This document shows positions 23,726 through 36,339 of a DNA stretch of 64,000 nt, one piece after another. Each line of letters opens with the position of its first letter. Positions within the stretch are counted from its first letter, which is position 1. A model generated the notes under the pieces. It was not told where the DNA came from. It made no database searches and worked only from the letters and a program-made list of their open reading frames with translations. The position numbers and the translations under genes were made by a program. The DNA comes from Closterium sp. NIES-65 (taxonomy: Eukaryota; Streptophyta; Zygnematophyceae; Desmidiales; Closteriaceae), in assembly GCA_948144175.1 (NCBI GenBank), contig CANXME010002096.1, forward strand, positions 2,852,001 to 2,916,000, read 5' to 3'.

Positions 23726-23859
23726 TGTCAAAAGCCTAGGCAGGAATGAATGAACTAGGAAAAGTGTTGGGTACAAGTATGAAACCCTAAAAGGGGCTGT
23801 ACCCCATATTGGCTACCCCACTACAGCCTAAACATATATATCATACATAGAATTTGACA
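23726..23859 (-). repeat. 5' LTR of copia A
   Basis: 134-bp partner of 4423-4556, followed on the minus strand by the initiator-Met-type primer-binding site at 23711-23725. On its outer side the LINE resumes at 23860. Confidence 0.85.
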
Positions 23860-23932
23860 ATGGCCACGTGGAGCAACGGGTTTCTCTCCATTTGGCACAA
23901 CCCCAGAACGATCAGGCAGCTTTCGTAAACGC
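23860..23932 (+). pseudogene. LINE ORF2 C-terminal tail between copia A and copia B
   Basis: 73 bp that continue the LINE frame from 4422 (TWSNGFLSIWHNP...) and end with a TAA at about 23926. The last five bases AACGC are the target site of copia B and recur at 36777-36781. Confidence 0.75.
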
Positions 23933-24369
23933 TGTTGGGAACAAATAAGTCCTAAACGCATCTGTCGTGTCGAAACTCTAAGACACAAGCGAAGCAACGC
24001 AATCGAAGCACCAGCGAGTCAACCCTTGGAGGTTGATGTAACCGCTGGAGGTTACGCGAAAGTCAAAGGTCAGCGACCTTTGACCTGACAAATACAGCGC
24101 GACAGCAAGGACATACAACTGACTCGACATTGAGCAGTTGCCCGAGTCGCACTATATCGAACCGCAACAGTAAAGTAGTTATAATGTCTCTTCATATTCT
24201 CCGTACTCATATACATATATATTCATGTATCCCTTTGTTTTAATCAACTTACTTTGCCCTCACATACTAGCGCAAGGTGGTTCAAGGACTTTATTCAAAC
24301 GCTTCCGCTATTACATAATTTTACTCAGACTTTAACTCTACAAAGATCCTAGGGCGTCTCAGCCCAACA
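23933..24369 (+). repeat. 5' LTR of copia B
   Basis: 437-bp LTR, partner of 36340-36776. It contains the palindromic word AAAGGTCAGCGACCTTTGAC and a TATATATA stretch near 24226. The primer-binding site follows directly. Confidence 0.9.
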
Positions 24370-24463
24370 TGGTATGAGAGCTGGTTAGAGTTAAAAGTTA
24401 CTCTTTTTCTTCAACACTTAATACATCAAGAAGACATGTCTGCTAGAAAGGAGAGGAGCTCCT

Positions 24464-24594
24464 TGTGAGAATAAGCGAACAGGAATGAATTGACTAAGTC
24501 AGAGTTGGGTACAAATACAACCCTAGAAAGCTGTACCCCATAGGTGCTACCCCACTATGGCCTACAAACATGCATCAGCTATGATAATCTGACA
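24464..24594 (-). repeat. 3' LTR of copia D
   Basis: 131-bp partner of 31329-31459; copia B leader sequence lies on its left side. Confidence 0.9.
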
Positions 24595-24798
24595 CACCCC
24601 CATAGGCAAAATGGGGGAGAACAAGGGGTCACAAGACCAGTTAAGCAAAGCAAAGCAAGCTCAGGGTGGATCACAAAGTCACCACACAGTCCGAGCACAA
24701 GAGCAGGGCCAGAGGCCAGTTCACATGCAGGAGTACAGACATATATATAAAACTAGACACGCAAGAGCAGGTATATATATGTCACAGTACAAGTGAAG

Positions 24799-27700
24799 TC
24801 AAGAGGAGAGCAAGTGAGGTAAGACAGGCATAAGACCCAGCTGGGTGCAAAAGCGCTGATGGTCACAAGGCGCGAGTGCCTTGGTGAACACATCAGCAGT
24901 GTTGGCCTCAGAGGCCACGTACGCAAATCGCAACTGACCACGCTGCTGCAGCTCACGAGCAAGGAAGTAGCGGAGAGCAATGTGCTTCGTTCTGTGCTCC
25001 AAGCGCTGCTCTCGACACAAGGCCAGCATGGCCTTGTTGTCTACGTACAGCACTGGAGGAGAACGAGGCGGCTCTCCAAGGTCAGTCAGCAGGTAGGTGA
25101 GCCAGCAAAGCTCCTGTGCAGCCATGGCCCTAGCGTAGATCTCAGCCTCACAACTGGAGCCGAGAACCGAAGACGAGCGAGTAGACCGCCACGAGACAGA
25201 GCCGGAACCAAGGCTGAAGGTGTAACCCTGTGACGACCGCTGTGTAGCCTGGTCGTCAGCCCAAGAAGCGTCCGCGTGGCCGGTAAGGACCACTGGACTC
25301 CGCCCTCCAAGCACTAGCCCCATGCCCGACGTACTGCACAGGTAGCGCAATACCCTCTTCGCTGCAGCCATGTGCTCTGGTCTGTGTCTCCCAGGAGCAA
25401 CATAGCGTGCAAGAATGCTCAGAGGGTATGCAAGGTCAGGTCGTGTGCAGGTCATCAGGTACATGAGGCAGCCAACAAGCTCTGCATACGGACCACTCGA
25501 CTCTACGGACTCATCCGAAGGCAGAGCTGAGAGTGAGTGGCGAGTAGACAGAGGAGTGGCCTGAGGCGAGGAGTACGTGAAGCCGAAGTGCTGAAGGACC
25601 TGCTGCACCATGTGTGACTGAGTCAAGGTAATGGTGCGGCGTGCTCTGTCCCGAGTGATCTGCAAGCCAAGGTAGCTGCGCAGTTCACCCAGGTCTGTGC
25701 ACGTGTGTCTCTTCTGCAGCTCGGACTTCACGTAGGCGAGTCCAGCAGTGTCCGGTGTGGCAAAGACCAAGTCGTCGACGTACACGAGGATGTAGAACGG
25801 CGGCAGGGAAGTGTCGGTGCGAAGAAACAGCGACGGGTCAGCAGTAGAAGGAGCAAACCCAAGGGCCGCAAGCGTAGTCCTCAGTGTGTCGTGCCACTCA
25901 CGCGGTGCCTGGCCGAGACCGTAGACTGGCCGTCGGAGGCTCCACTGGGTGCCAAGAGGGAAAGTCCCAGTGAAGCCAGGTGGACGGCGCAGCCAGATCT
26001 CCTTGTGCAGGCTACCCTGCAAGAACGCAGTGCTGAAGTCGAGAGAGTGAAGCTCGTAGTCGCGCTGAGCGGCTATGTGCAGCAGCACCCGAAGAGTGGT
26101 CATCTTCGGGGTGGGAGAGAAGGTCTGAAAGTAGTCAACTCCCTGCCGCTGACTGAAGCCACGAGCAACGTACCGCGCCTTGAAGACAGGTGGAGAGCCC
26201 GGCGGCCGCTTCACCCTGAAGATCCACATGCCACTGACGATGTTCGCCCCAGGAGGGGGAACCGCGTCAACGTAGGTGCCTGTGGACTTCCAGGAAGCCA
26301 TCTCTGCATCCATAGCTGCCTGCCACTGAGAGGAGTAGGGACCCTCTACGGCCTCCGCGTAAGAACGCGGAGTCGGGATGTCTAGTGCATCCGGGTCTCC
26401 CTCAGGGGCAAGCAGTACAGACGCGAGATGAGGTGAGGCAGCCGCTAGACACTGTAACTCCTCCTGCCTGTCCTCTATGACGTCCGTGCCAAGAGCACAC
26501 TCACCCCCGACGGACGGAGGACAGACAGACGCAGACTCAGCAACAAGACTAGCAGCGTAGTCGAGACGACAGCGAGCAGCAAAGTCAACGAGCTCAGCGA
26601 CTAGAGCAGACGCAGCAGTGGACTCAAAAGAGGGGTCAGTGACGACAGTAGCAAGCAGACGCGTGACAGTAAGACTGGCAGCGCGAAGAGAGTCCGACTC
26701 AGGGTCGGCAAGCGCAGGAAGAGAGGACTCAGGAGGAGAAGGCAAAGGGGCACGCAGAGGAGCAGTGGACGGACGCAGAGACATCCGGTGCGTGCCAGGG
26801 ACAGGAGGAGGACGCTGACGCAAACCGCGACCACTAGTGCGAGCAGCACGAACCGGCGACGCGGGACGAGACGCAGGCTCACGACGCTCAGCAAGACCTC
26901 CAGTAGGACCAGTGTAAGGAGAGGGAGCAGGCAGAGGAGAGGAAGGCTCCAGCAGTGACTGCGACTTGACAAGCTGTGAACACTCTACCGAAGGAGAAAG
27001 ACCAAGAACCTGCTGTAGGAGCGGAACGAAGTACGGCCGAGGCCGCGCGGCAGCTCCAGACTCAGCAGGGACAGCACCAGCACCCTCAGCAACAGCACCA
27101 GCGCCACCAACACCTCCAGCGGAAGGACCTCCAGCAGCACCAGCAGCAGAACCACCGCCAGGACAGACAGCAGTAGTCTCAGCACCAACACTCTCAGCAG
27201 CTCCAGCTCCAGTAGGACCCGCAGGCCCAGCAGCTCCGGGACCGGCAGCACCAGCACCCTCGACAGTCGACGAAGCTCCAGCTCCAGCAGCACTCCTCCA
27301 GCGGCGAGCAAACCACTCGCGCAGCTCCTGTGGAGAGAGGGACTCCCGGCGAGACGCAGCAGCAGGAGAAACCCCAGGCTCAGCAGCTCCAGACTCAGCA
27401 CCCCCAGGCACAGCAGCTCCAGACGTAGCACCCCCAGGCTCAGCAGCTCCAGACTCAGCACCTCCAGGCTCAGCAGCTCCAGACTCAGCACCCCCAGACT
27501 CAGTAGCTCCAGCTCCAGTAGGACCCGCAGGCCCAGCAGCTCCGGGACCGGCAGCACCCTCAGCAGGCGAAGAAGCTCCAGCTCCAGCAGCACGCCTCCA
27601 GCGGCGAGCAAACCACTCGCGCAGCTCCTGTGGAGAGAGCGGCTCCCGCCGAGACGGAAGAACCGGAGAGCCCCCAGGTCCAGCAGGCGCAGGCTCTGCA

Positions 27701-30075
27701 CCTCCAGGCCCAGCACCCCAAGGCTCAGCAGCTCCTGACGTAGCACCCTCCGGCTCAGCACCCCCCGGCTCAGCACCCCCAGACTCAGCACCCCCCGGCC
27801 TCGCACCCCCAGGCTCAGCACCCCCAGGCTCAGCACCCCCAGCAGCAGCACCCCCAGGCTCAGCACCCGCAGCAGGACCAGACTCAGCAGCAACCTCGAC
27901 TGGCTCGACCGTGTCTACCTGGGACACACCTGAAGGGGCAGAAACCTGAGGGGGGAGGGGGTCTACCGGGGGGGGAACTGGCACCAGGAAGTCCGGTGGG
28001 GGGGGGAGGGAAGGAGTACGGTAGGGGAAGAGGCGGTAGAAGGGGACTGACTCGTCGAACGTGACGTCCTGGGAGGACACAACACGGCGAGAGGAGGGGT
28101 GGTAGAACTGCCACTATGGAGCATCAGGGGGGAAGCCAAGGAAGACACAGGGAGCAGCACGGGGGGACAGCTTGTCCGCAGACAAGTCGCGGACAAACGC
28201 CCGAGATCCCCAGACACGGAACGCAGACGCATCGCCGACCTTCCCCGTCCACAGTAACACTGGGGACATCGCGGGCCGAGAGACCCTGGGGTGAAGGTTG
28301 AGCTGATGCGCCGCGTACCGAACCGCAAACGGCCACAGAAAATGGGGGGCAGCCGCATGCATCATGGACGTACGAGCGACATCCATGACCATGCCAATGC
28401 GGCGCTCAGCAATCCCATTTTGCTGTGGAGAGTCCGGAAGCGTAAAGGTCTGGCGGATCCCCTGTGCACGACAGTAGGCTCGCAGAAGGCGAGAGGAGAA
28501 CTCCCCACCTCGGTCTGAGTGCAGACGCAGAACAGGAAAGTCCGAGCCGAAGCTCCTCCTGAGCTGGAGACGAGCCTCGCGGATCCAGTCGATCAGCACC
28601 TCAGTGACAGCACCCTTGCTGCGCAAGGGGAAGACTGAGGTGTAACGCGAGTAGTCGTCAACCACCAACAGGAAGTAGCGCTCGAGACCCTGCCCACGGA
28701 CGGGGGCCGGGCCCCACACGTCCATGTGAAGCGTCTGCAGAGGAGCCTCTGTCGGGGGAAACTGGGAGGAGTGAGGAGCAGCCCTGAGGCACCCCTCGAC
28801 ACAGGGGACACAGGAAGGTCCTGGTCCTGAAGGAAGGGGAGGGAGAGACTGGGGAAGACCAGAGACAAGGACACGGGAAGCCATGCCCCGAAGACGGGGC
28901 AAGGAGGGGTGGCCTAGACGGTGGTGCCACAGAAGAGTCTCGTGAGACAGGAGGCGACACGAACAGGGGGCAGACTCAGGACCGGACCTGGACGCAGCAG
29001 CAAACACCTGACCCGACGCTGCTACCTGACCAAACGCGGGGACAGGAGGAGACTCAGTGGTCAGGGTGTAGAGGCTCGACCCCGGCCGACGAGAGAACGT
29101 GGCCAGGTGCCGGCCTGTGCGTGCGTCCGTGCAGTGGGTCACCCGCTGACTCGCAGGAGTGAACTGGTGAGCCCCCGCATCCTGTAGGTCTGCACCACTC
29201 ACCAAGTTCGTCGAGAACGAGGGGAGGTACAGGCCAGACAGGGTGCCCGAGGGGGCAGCCGGACACAGGAGGACAGTGGAGAAGTGAGCGAGGACAGGAC
29301 CCCCAGAGGGGTCAGCCAGGGAGACAGCAACCGGCCGACCAAGCGGCGTGAGTGTGGTGCGGTCCCGAAAGAAGGAGCGAGAAGCCCCAGAGTCAAGTGT
29401 AAAGGTGAGGGAGGCCGAAGCCAACGCGGTACCTGAGAGCGCAGCCTCACCCGCACCTGAGGAAGCAGACTCACTAGCACCTAGAGCAGCAGCCGCACCT
29501 GTACCTGGAGCAGGAGACTCACTAGCACCCAGAGCAGCAGCCTCACCAGTAGCTAGAGCAGCAGGTCCTATACCTGGGTCAGGCGGGACGCACAGGTGAC
29601 CGGCACGGTCAGCACTAGTAGGCAATGCATACATGGCAGTGAGAATAGCATCATAGTCAAGAGCATATATATCTACCCTCTGCCTAAGCAACTCCACCCA
29701 GTCGGGAAGCTCAGCCTCGTCGCCAAACACGGTACGCCAGGCGTCGCTCAGACGGGCGAAGCAGCGGGACTGTGTATGACTATGTGTCCCACAAGGCTGA
29801 CCAGTCCGAGCACCAGTGCGAATCACGTAAGAGCAGCGAACAGCACTGAGAGACCCTCCACTCTGAGCGTACCACTCACGAAGCTGGCGAGGCGTGAGAG
29901 ACACGCGAGAGGGTCGCGGGAGCTGCATGTGGCCGCCACCACGAGTAGAAGCAGCAGGAGTGGTAGTAGGAGTAGCGTCGCCACCCCTACAGCCCCAACC
30001 AGCGTACCACTCACGCAGCTGCTGGGGCATGAGGGACTCACGCAGGCGTCGCTGGGGCTGCATCTGGCTCCGCAA
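24799..30075 (-). other. Copia D protease-integrase-RT-RNase H region
   Basis: Two long open segments, 653 and 1093 residues. The first has a Cys/His-rich block (CSYVIRTG..CGTHSHTQSRC), protease (FTLDSGASRSFFRD), pre-integrase (HHRLGHPSLPRLRGM..CVPCVEG) and integrase (LHSDRGGEFSSRLL, QNGIAERRIGM). The second has a linker of GGAEPGGAEP-like repeats (about 27900-26980), then RT (WIFRVKRPPGSPPVFKARYV, YVDDLVFATPD) and RNase H (LYVDNKAMLAL, RTKHIALRYF). It is the best-preserved member of the A/D subfamily here. Confidence 0.88.
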
Positions 30076-30119
30076 GTAGAAGCAGGAGCAGGACTAGCAG
30101 CAGGAAGGCAGGCAGCCAG

Positions 30120-31240
30120 GCAAGCCAAAAGGCAGGCAGGCAGGCAAGCAGGCGACGCGCAGCGTGCTAGCAGGGCAAGAGCTCACCAGTGGTGGGAAGA
30201 GTAGGCTCGGCGACTCAACGGCTCGGCAGCTCAGCGGCTCGGCGGCTCGGGCGACTCGGGCGGCTCGGCGGCAAGGCGGCTCGGCAGCAACTGCACTTAG
30301 CAGCTCGGTGACTCGGCGGCTCGGCGGCAGGGCGGCTCGGCAGCAACTGCAGCTCAGCAGCTCAGCAACCCGGCGGCTCGGCGGCAGGGCGGCTCGGCTG
30401 CTGGGCGGCTCGGGTGCAGGGCGGCTCGGCGGTGGGGCGGCTCGGCTGCTGCAGGTGAGCGGCTCGGCTGCTGCAGTGGGAGATGAAGGAGGAGGAGAAG
30501 CAGGGGAGGCCACCCACCTGCCACCCCTCTGCTGCGGCCCCCGAAGGAGCCGCGACGGGCGACGGGAAAAGGGGGGGGGGGGGGGGGTGGTGGGGGCCGG
30601 TAGGTGCAGCGGCGGGGCCAGCAGGTGCAGTTGCGGGGCCGGTAGAAGGGGACGGCAGGAGCCGTCAGGAGGGGATGGCGGGGCCGTCAGGAAGGGACGG
30701 CGGGGCCGTCACGAAGGGACGGCGGGGCCGTCAGGAGGCGACCGGGCCGCGACGGGGGCAGGCGGCGGGGCCGCGTAAGGGCCTGGGCGGGGCCGCGACA
30801 GAGCCGTCGGCGGGGCCGCGTGAAAGCCGGGGTGGGGCCGCGTAGAAACCGGGGCGGGGCCGCGCGAGAGCAGGCGGCGGGGCCGCGAAGGAGCCGGGGC
30901 GGGGCCGCGTGAGAGCAGGCGGCGGGGCCGCGTAAGGGCCTGGGCGGGGCCGCGACAAAGCCGTCGGCGGGGCCGCGTGAAAGCCGGGGCGGGGCCGCGT
31001 AGAAGCCGGGGCGGGGCCGTGCGAGAGCAGGCGGCGGGGCCGCGAAGGAGCCGGGGCGGGGCCGCGTGAGAGCAGGCGGCGGGGCCGCGTAAAGGCCGGG
31101 GCGGGGCCGCGACAGAGCCGGCTGCGGGGCCGCGTGAGAGCCGGCGACGGGGCCGCGTAAGGGCCGGCGGCGGGGCCCCGTCAGAGAGGGCGGCGGGGCC
31201 ACGTCAGTGAAGGCGGCGGGGCCGCAGGGGAAATGACGAC
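30120..31240. repeat. GC-rich imperfect tandem repeats in the copia D leader
   Basis: 30200-30480 is built of GGCGGCTCGG words. 30650-31240 is built of units of roughly 35-40 bp with GCGGGGCCGCG cores alternating with short AG-rich spacers. A long G run lies near 30570-30590. They occupy the place where copia A has gag. Confidence 0.75.
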
Positions 31241-31328
31241 CCGAGGGGTCGCTAAAAAAAAATCGCGCCTCGGGGGGCGCTTCGGTGGGCCCAAAAAAAC
31301 GGTCCGTAGAAGGACCTGCTCTATACCA

Positions 31329-31459
31329 TGTGAGAATAAGCGAACAGGAATGAATTGACTAAGTCAGAGTTGGGTACAAATACAACCCTAGAAAGCTGTA
31401 CCCCATATGTGCTACCCCACTATGGCCTACAAACATGCATCAGCTATGATAATCTGACA
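31329..31459 (-). repeat. 5' LTR of copia D
   Basis: 131-bp LTR, one difference from 24464-24594. The primer-binding site is at 31313-31328 on the minus strand. Confidence 0.9.
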
Positions 31460-31598
31460 CTCCTCCAACGGCTCTCCTGGTACTACCCCTACTCCACCTC
31501 CTGCCTCTGGCCTACAGACAGAGGAAGGGACAACAACGAGACCAGCAGCTGGGTCTACTGAAACACCCGCAAACCAAGGCGCGGGCTTCGATCCAAGC

Positions 31599-34358
31599 AT
31601 GATGGAGAAATTCTTCTCCTTCATGTCCTTCTACGAGCAGCATCAGCAAGGAGTACATGCGCAATCAAACAACAGCAACAACAACAACAACGTGACGCCC
31701 ATGAGTCTTGATGGCTCATCCTACGCACGCGGGAATCAACAACAACAACAACCTACCTTCGCTCCGTACGAGCCCCAGCGCGGCTCCGTCAGCTTCATGC
31801 CACAACCACAACCTGCACCGGGACAAGAAAGAGCGTTGGACGCACTACAAGTTCAGTCGCAGCTCGCGCATGTTCTAAAACTACAAACGACAAAACCTTT
31901 TGACGGGAAGGATTTCTTTACCTGGTCGTTTGAATTCGAGCTGATGATGGAAGGAGCGCAGATCCTTGGCTTCTTCGACGGGTCCCTGCCATATCCAACA
32001 AACGGCACACAGTATGAGAAGCAGCAGTACACCTATCAATCGATGATGGCGTACACAATACTACTGAGGAACATCACCTCGACTCAACAGCAAAACATAA
32101 GGACTTACCGAGGTTACGGTAACTCCGCGGAGCTCGCGTACAACCACTTGAAGAACCTGTATCAAGCAACAGACAGTGTAAACCAAAGCCGGTTAATGGC
32201 GCAGCTGACAACGATCGAAATGAAACCAGGCGAAAAGGGAATGGCGTATATCAGTCGCTGCCGCGAGCTGCGCGACAAGCTCCTTCGATGTGGAGGATCA
32301 ATTTCAGAAGTCGCCTTCGTCACGGTCGTCATCGGCGGTCTTGGCCCTCACTGGCGCTCCACTCGCGCCATACTACGAGCACACGGGAGAATCTCCGAAG
32401 CAGCACTCTGCGCCGAAATCCATGCCGAGCAGCAGGATATGGACCTGCAAGAAGAACGACACAAGAAGAAAACGTCAGTACCAGAGTTCGCATTTCACAC
32501 TCGGCGACGCCACAACAACAACGACAACCGGCAACAACAACAAGTGAAGCCAGTACCTCCGTTCTGCCACATCTGCAAGACTTCAGGGCATCCTCGTACG
32601 CACTGCCCGTATCGTCAGCAATCGACAACACCACAGCGACAACTTCGGCCTTCAAGCTCCCAAGTCACTTCAACGCAAGCAAACCCGACAACTTCAGTCC
32701 AAGCTTCAACGACTCTTACAGGACAACCTGCACAAGGAGCAAGAAACATCGTCAACTGTATGGTGAAAATAACAGATTCTTGCACAACCGAGTCACCACC
32801 ATACTACTCACCAGAAGAACAACTCGACAACAGCACGCCTCGCCGCGAGTCACTTCAACCGAACCCGACGTACGCTGCCATCGCTCAAAGCGAACCGTCC
32901 GGAAAAGACACTTGGTTCTTGGACAGTTGCCGCGGACAACACATGTGCTCCTCAGGACGTTTCGTTCAACGCGAACACCGACTTCAACGAGAGGTCGTCA
33001 TCACAGTCGCCAACAACCAGAATCTGCGCACACGACGACAAGGAGTAGTAAAACTTCAGTCACGAGAGACAAATGTTATACTACATATGTCAAAAGTTCT
33101 AATCGCGGAGGGACTCGGCTACAACTTACTGAGCGTCAGCCAGTTGATGGCGAAAGGCATTCACTTGGAAGCCGACAGTACCACCCAGGAGTTCAAATTA
33201 TACCACGGGAAGGGCGGCCTCTACATCGGAAAGGCGGTCCTGAAGAACAACGTCTTCGTCCTTGACTTCGTCCCAGACCTGGGCACCGCAGACAGCGACG
33301 CCATCGTGAACTTCGCCGACTGGACACATCCCCCGGATCTCGACCCCGACTTCAGCCCGGAAGGCTTCTGGTATTTGCATACCATCCCTGAAGCAGAACG
33401 AACACGCGCATTAGCAACAATTCAACATTCGACAGCAGCAGAGACAACATCGGCAGCATCAGAGACAATATCGGCAGCAGCGGAAACATCATCGGCAGCA
33501 ACAGGACCAACGACACCAGTCCTCGTCGACGAAGCACCACCAACACTCGCACAGGAGCTGAACCCAACTCAACGAGAAGTCCACAGAAGCGAAAACTTCG
33601 TCGCCAGCTTCTACTCCAACTCCGATGCGTATCGACGCTCACCCGGACACCGCGCCTCCGAAGACATCTGGCACGCACGCATGGGAAATCCAAGCAACAC
33701 CGTGTTAAATAATACAATAAGAGCAGGAGTCCTAGACAAGGATTCATTACTACTACCCGACGGCAGAGAACTTCAACAGGCACGAGGAACTTGCCTCACC
33801 TGCCCCGAAGCCGACTTACCACATCGACCGTTCACTCTTCACCACAACCCGAGCGCACCCGCATACGCACCACTCGAGAAGGTGTACAGCGATATTCTCT
33901 TCAATCGAGAACCAGAACAAGTTACTTACAACTACACGATCACCTTCATCGATGCCGCCACTCGATATGTCTGGCATCTAAACCTACCCAGCCGCGACAT
34001 GGCACTCGCAGCGTTCGCCGCCTGGCTACCAGTAGCAGAGAGAGAGTCGGGAGCACAGCTGAAAAGCTTCCAGTCAGACGGAGGAGGAGAATACACCTCT
34101 CAGCGATTCAAGCAGTACCTGGCGGAAAGAGGAATCAAGCAGCTTCTCTCCCTTCCCTACGCCCATCAGCAGCAAGGTGTCGCAGAAAGAATGAACAGGA
34201 CCCTGCAGAACAGCATGCGCAACCTGCTACGTGGCATGCGGCTACCCAACCACCAGTGGCCTGCAGCAATGGACCATGCTGTCATGCTGCACAACTTGAT
34301 GTCATCGTCCTCACTTCTGAACAACGCATCACCGCATCTGCTGTGGACAGGGAAATAG
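31599..34358 (+). other. Copia B gag, protease and integrase region (fossil)
   Basis: 919-residue open segment. A Gln/Asn-rich N-terminus is followed by a copia-type gag domain (LQTTKPFDGKDFFTWSFEFE, later LYQATDSVNQSRLMAQL) and a knuckle CHICKTSGHPRTHC. Then come a protease-like block (TWFLDSCRGQHMCSS), pre-integrase (DIWHARMGNPSNTVL..CLTCPEADLPH) and the integrase core (FIDAATRYVW, FQSDGGGEYTS, QQGVAERMNR). Confidence 0.85.
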
Positions 34359-35074
34359 GGCAGCACAAAAATGTTACGAGTTTTTGGGTGCATGGTACAG
34401 TACCGACCCCCAGAGGCACGAGCGAGAAGATTTTCACAACGTGCACAGTGGGGACTACACCTCGGCATAAAAAAGAATTACAACGCGTGGAAAATCTTCG
34501 ACGTCCACTCCAACGAAGCAGTAGCAGCACGTGACGTGATCTTCTACGAACGACTCACGCTTCAGACGTACCTCGCCAACTTGCACGAAAATCAGGACCC
34601 CACAGGTGGTTTTCGTGGTGACCGAGCCTTCGCCTCAGCAGCGGACGAAGCAGACTGGGACGAGCAGACCATCGACAACGCATCAGAAGAAGCCGGACCT
34701 CTCCCGTTCTGCTCCGTCAACGTCCCCATGGACGAAGAAAATCCTCGCGAAAGCGCCAACGCCGAAGTCTTCTACCACTTCGCCGACAATGGTTACGTAA
34801 CACCTGCGACAGTCAACACCAACGAAGCAGAACGGATAGGGCCGAATTTCATACCCGACCCAGAAGCGGGAGATGAAGCAGCTTATCCCGAGGACACAGC
34901 ACTCCCCCGCTACTCACAGACTGGACTGCAGATTCTCGGCCTCGTCACCGCAGTCCACGACAACGCTCTTCCTAAAGAGCCTCGGTTCAGCAGGAGCACG
35001 GACGGGACTTCACCAAGACATTCGCCCCGGTCAGCCGACATACCTCACTCCGAATTCTCATCGCGATCGCCGCT

Positions 35075-36260
35075 ATGAAGAAAAAGAAATTGCGGCAAAT
35101 CGATGTCGCCAACGCATTCCTCTACGCACCCGTCGACGCCGAAATCTTCGTTGAGCTCCCACACGGTACCCACGGGGAACCTAATCAGGTTTGCCAGCTG
35201 CTGAAATCGCTCTACGGAATCAAACAAGCCCCGCGGCAGTGGCAACAGCACCTACACACTCGCCTCACTCGCACCGGATTCCGCCAACTGCCTCACGACC
35301 AAGGGATGTATCGACTCACCAAAAACGCCGACTATATCCTGCTGATCGTCTACGTTGACGACCTACTCTACATTGGCTCCACTGACGACATCACCACCTG
35401 GTTCGAAGGGGAGCTGCAGAGGGACCTCACACTCACGGTCTCCTCTACCGTCACTCAGTACCTCGGACTCAACATCCGCGAAGAAGAGAACGGGATCTAC
35501 CTCAGCGCCGAAAAGTATGCCAGCACTATCGCCAAACGCTTCGCGCTCACACCTACTACTATCTCCACGCCATACCGCTACACGGCAGGGAACGACAAGG
35601 GAAGTTCCGCTCTACTCAAAACCGCCGGAATACGCGACTACCAGAGAAAGCTGGGCTGCCTTCTCTTTGCAGCCGTCACCTGCCGCCTAGATCTGTCCTA
35701 CTCCGCAAGTCAACTCGCCACCTACCTCAAGAGACCCAAAACAGAACACCTGGCGGAGCTCGACCGCTCACTACACTACTTCGTAAGCACCTCAACGATC
35801 GGTCTGACATATCACAAGACTACAACTACACCGACAAAACTAATCGGCTACGTCGATGCCGATCACGCCGGCGACTCAGACAATAGGCGCTCCCGCACTG
35901 GCTACATCTACCGCCTCGAACCTATCGGACCTATCTCCTAGCAATCGAGCAAGCAGGAACTAATCGCTCTCTCTTCAGCTGAAGCAGAATATATCGCCCT
36001 CTGCTCAGCCACCAAGGAAGGACTCTATCTTCGCGAGCTGTTGGAAGAAGCGAGGTTAGCCGAGTTACCCAACTTCACTTTGTTCTGCGACAACCAATCT
36101 GCGATTCGCATTGCCAACAAGAGCGGATTCGAGAACAGAACGAAGCATATCGCTCTGCGATATTTCTTCGTGAAAGACGAGATCAAGAAAGGGAAACTCG
36201 AACTATCCTAGTGTCCCACGTCCGAGATGGCAGCCGACTACTTGACCAAGAAACTCGGAA
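35075..36260 (+). other. Copia B RT and RNase H region (fossil)
   Basis: RT motifs are QIDVANAFLYAPVD, LLKSLYGIKQAPRQW and IVYVDDLLYIGS. RNase H has YVDADHAGDSDNRRSRTGY, ALSSAEAEYIAL and RTKHIALRYFFVKDEIKKG. The order integrase-RT-RNase H is diagnostic of Ty1/copia. Confidence 0.85.
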
Positions 36261-36339
36261 AACAGAAGCTCGAGTACTGCATGCTGCTGACTGGACAAAG
36301 ACACGTCACCATCAGCGACACTCCAGAAGCGAAGGGGAG

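Larger units (their letters stand above)
4423..23859 (-). mobile_element. Copia A: Ty1/copia element carrying two nested gypsy elements
   Basis: The LTRs are 134 bp each (4423-4556 and 23726-23859) with ends TGTCAAA/TTTGACA. They differ at about 8 sites by eye (about 6%), so this is the oldest datable LTR element here. The flanks AAGGC (left) and ATGGC (right) approximate a 5-bp target duplication in the LINE. The primer-binding site TGGTATTCAGAGCAG is at 23711-23725. In minus-strand order the parts are gag (about 22977-21870, with a proline/glycine-rich stretch), protease with TLDSGAS and pre-integrase (about 21663-20860), integrase (about 12818-12002), an Ala/Gly/Glu/Pro-rich linker, and RT-RNase H (about 6760-4850). 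The element is interrupted by gypsy C and gypsy E and is broken in several places. Confidence 0.88.
24464..31459 (-). mobile_element. Copia D: young Ty1/copia element nested in copia B
   Basis: The LTRs are 131 bp (24464-24594 and 31329-31459), TGTGAGA...TCTGACA, with one difference by eye. The perfect 5-bp target duplication CTCCT lies in copia B (24459-24463, 31460-31464). The primer-binding site TGGTATAGAGCAGGTC is at 31313-31328 and the polypurine tract TATGGGGGTG abuts the 3' LTR. A pol-type region covers 30075-24799: protease TLDSGAS, pre-integrase, integrase, an Ala/Gly/Pro-rich linker of GAEPGG-type repeats, and RT-RNase H. It looks nearly whole, with about one break. No gag domain is recognised; a GC-rich repeat fills that region. 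Confidence 0.9.

Noticed and set aside
26966-27949. A Pro/Ala-rich protein on the + strand
   Set aside because: It is the antisense shadow of the GAEPGG-type linker of copia D.
30570-30592. Long G runs here and near 22432, 40789 and 51106 as biological signals
   Set aside because: Homopolymer runs in GC-rich repeats are likely to be of uncertain length in the assembly; no function can be argued.
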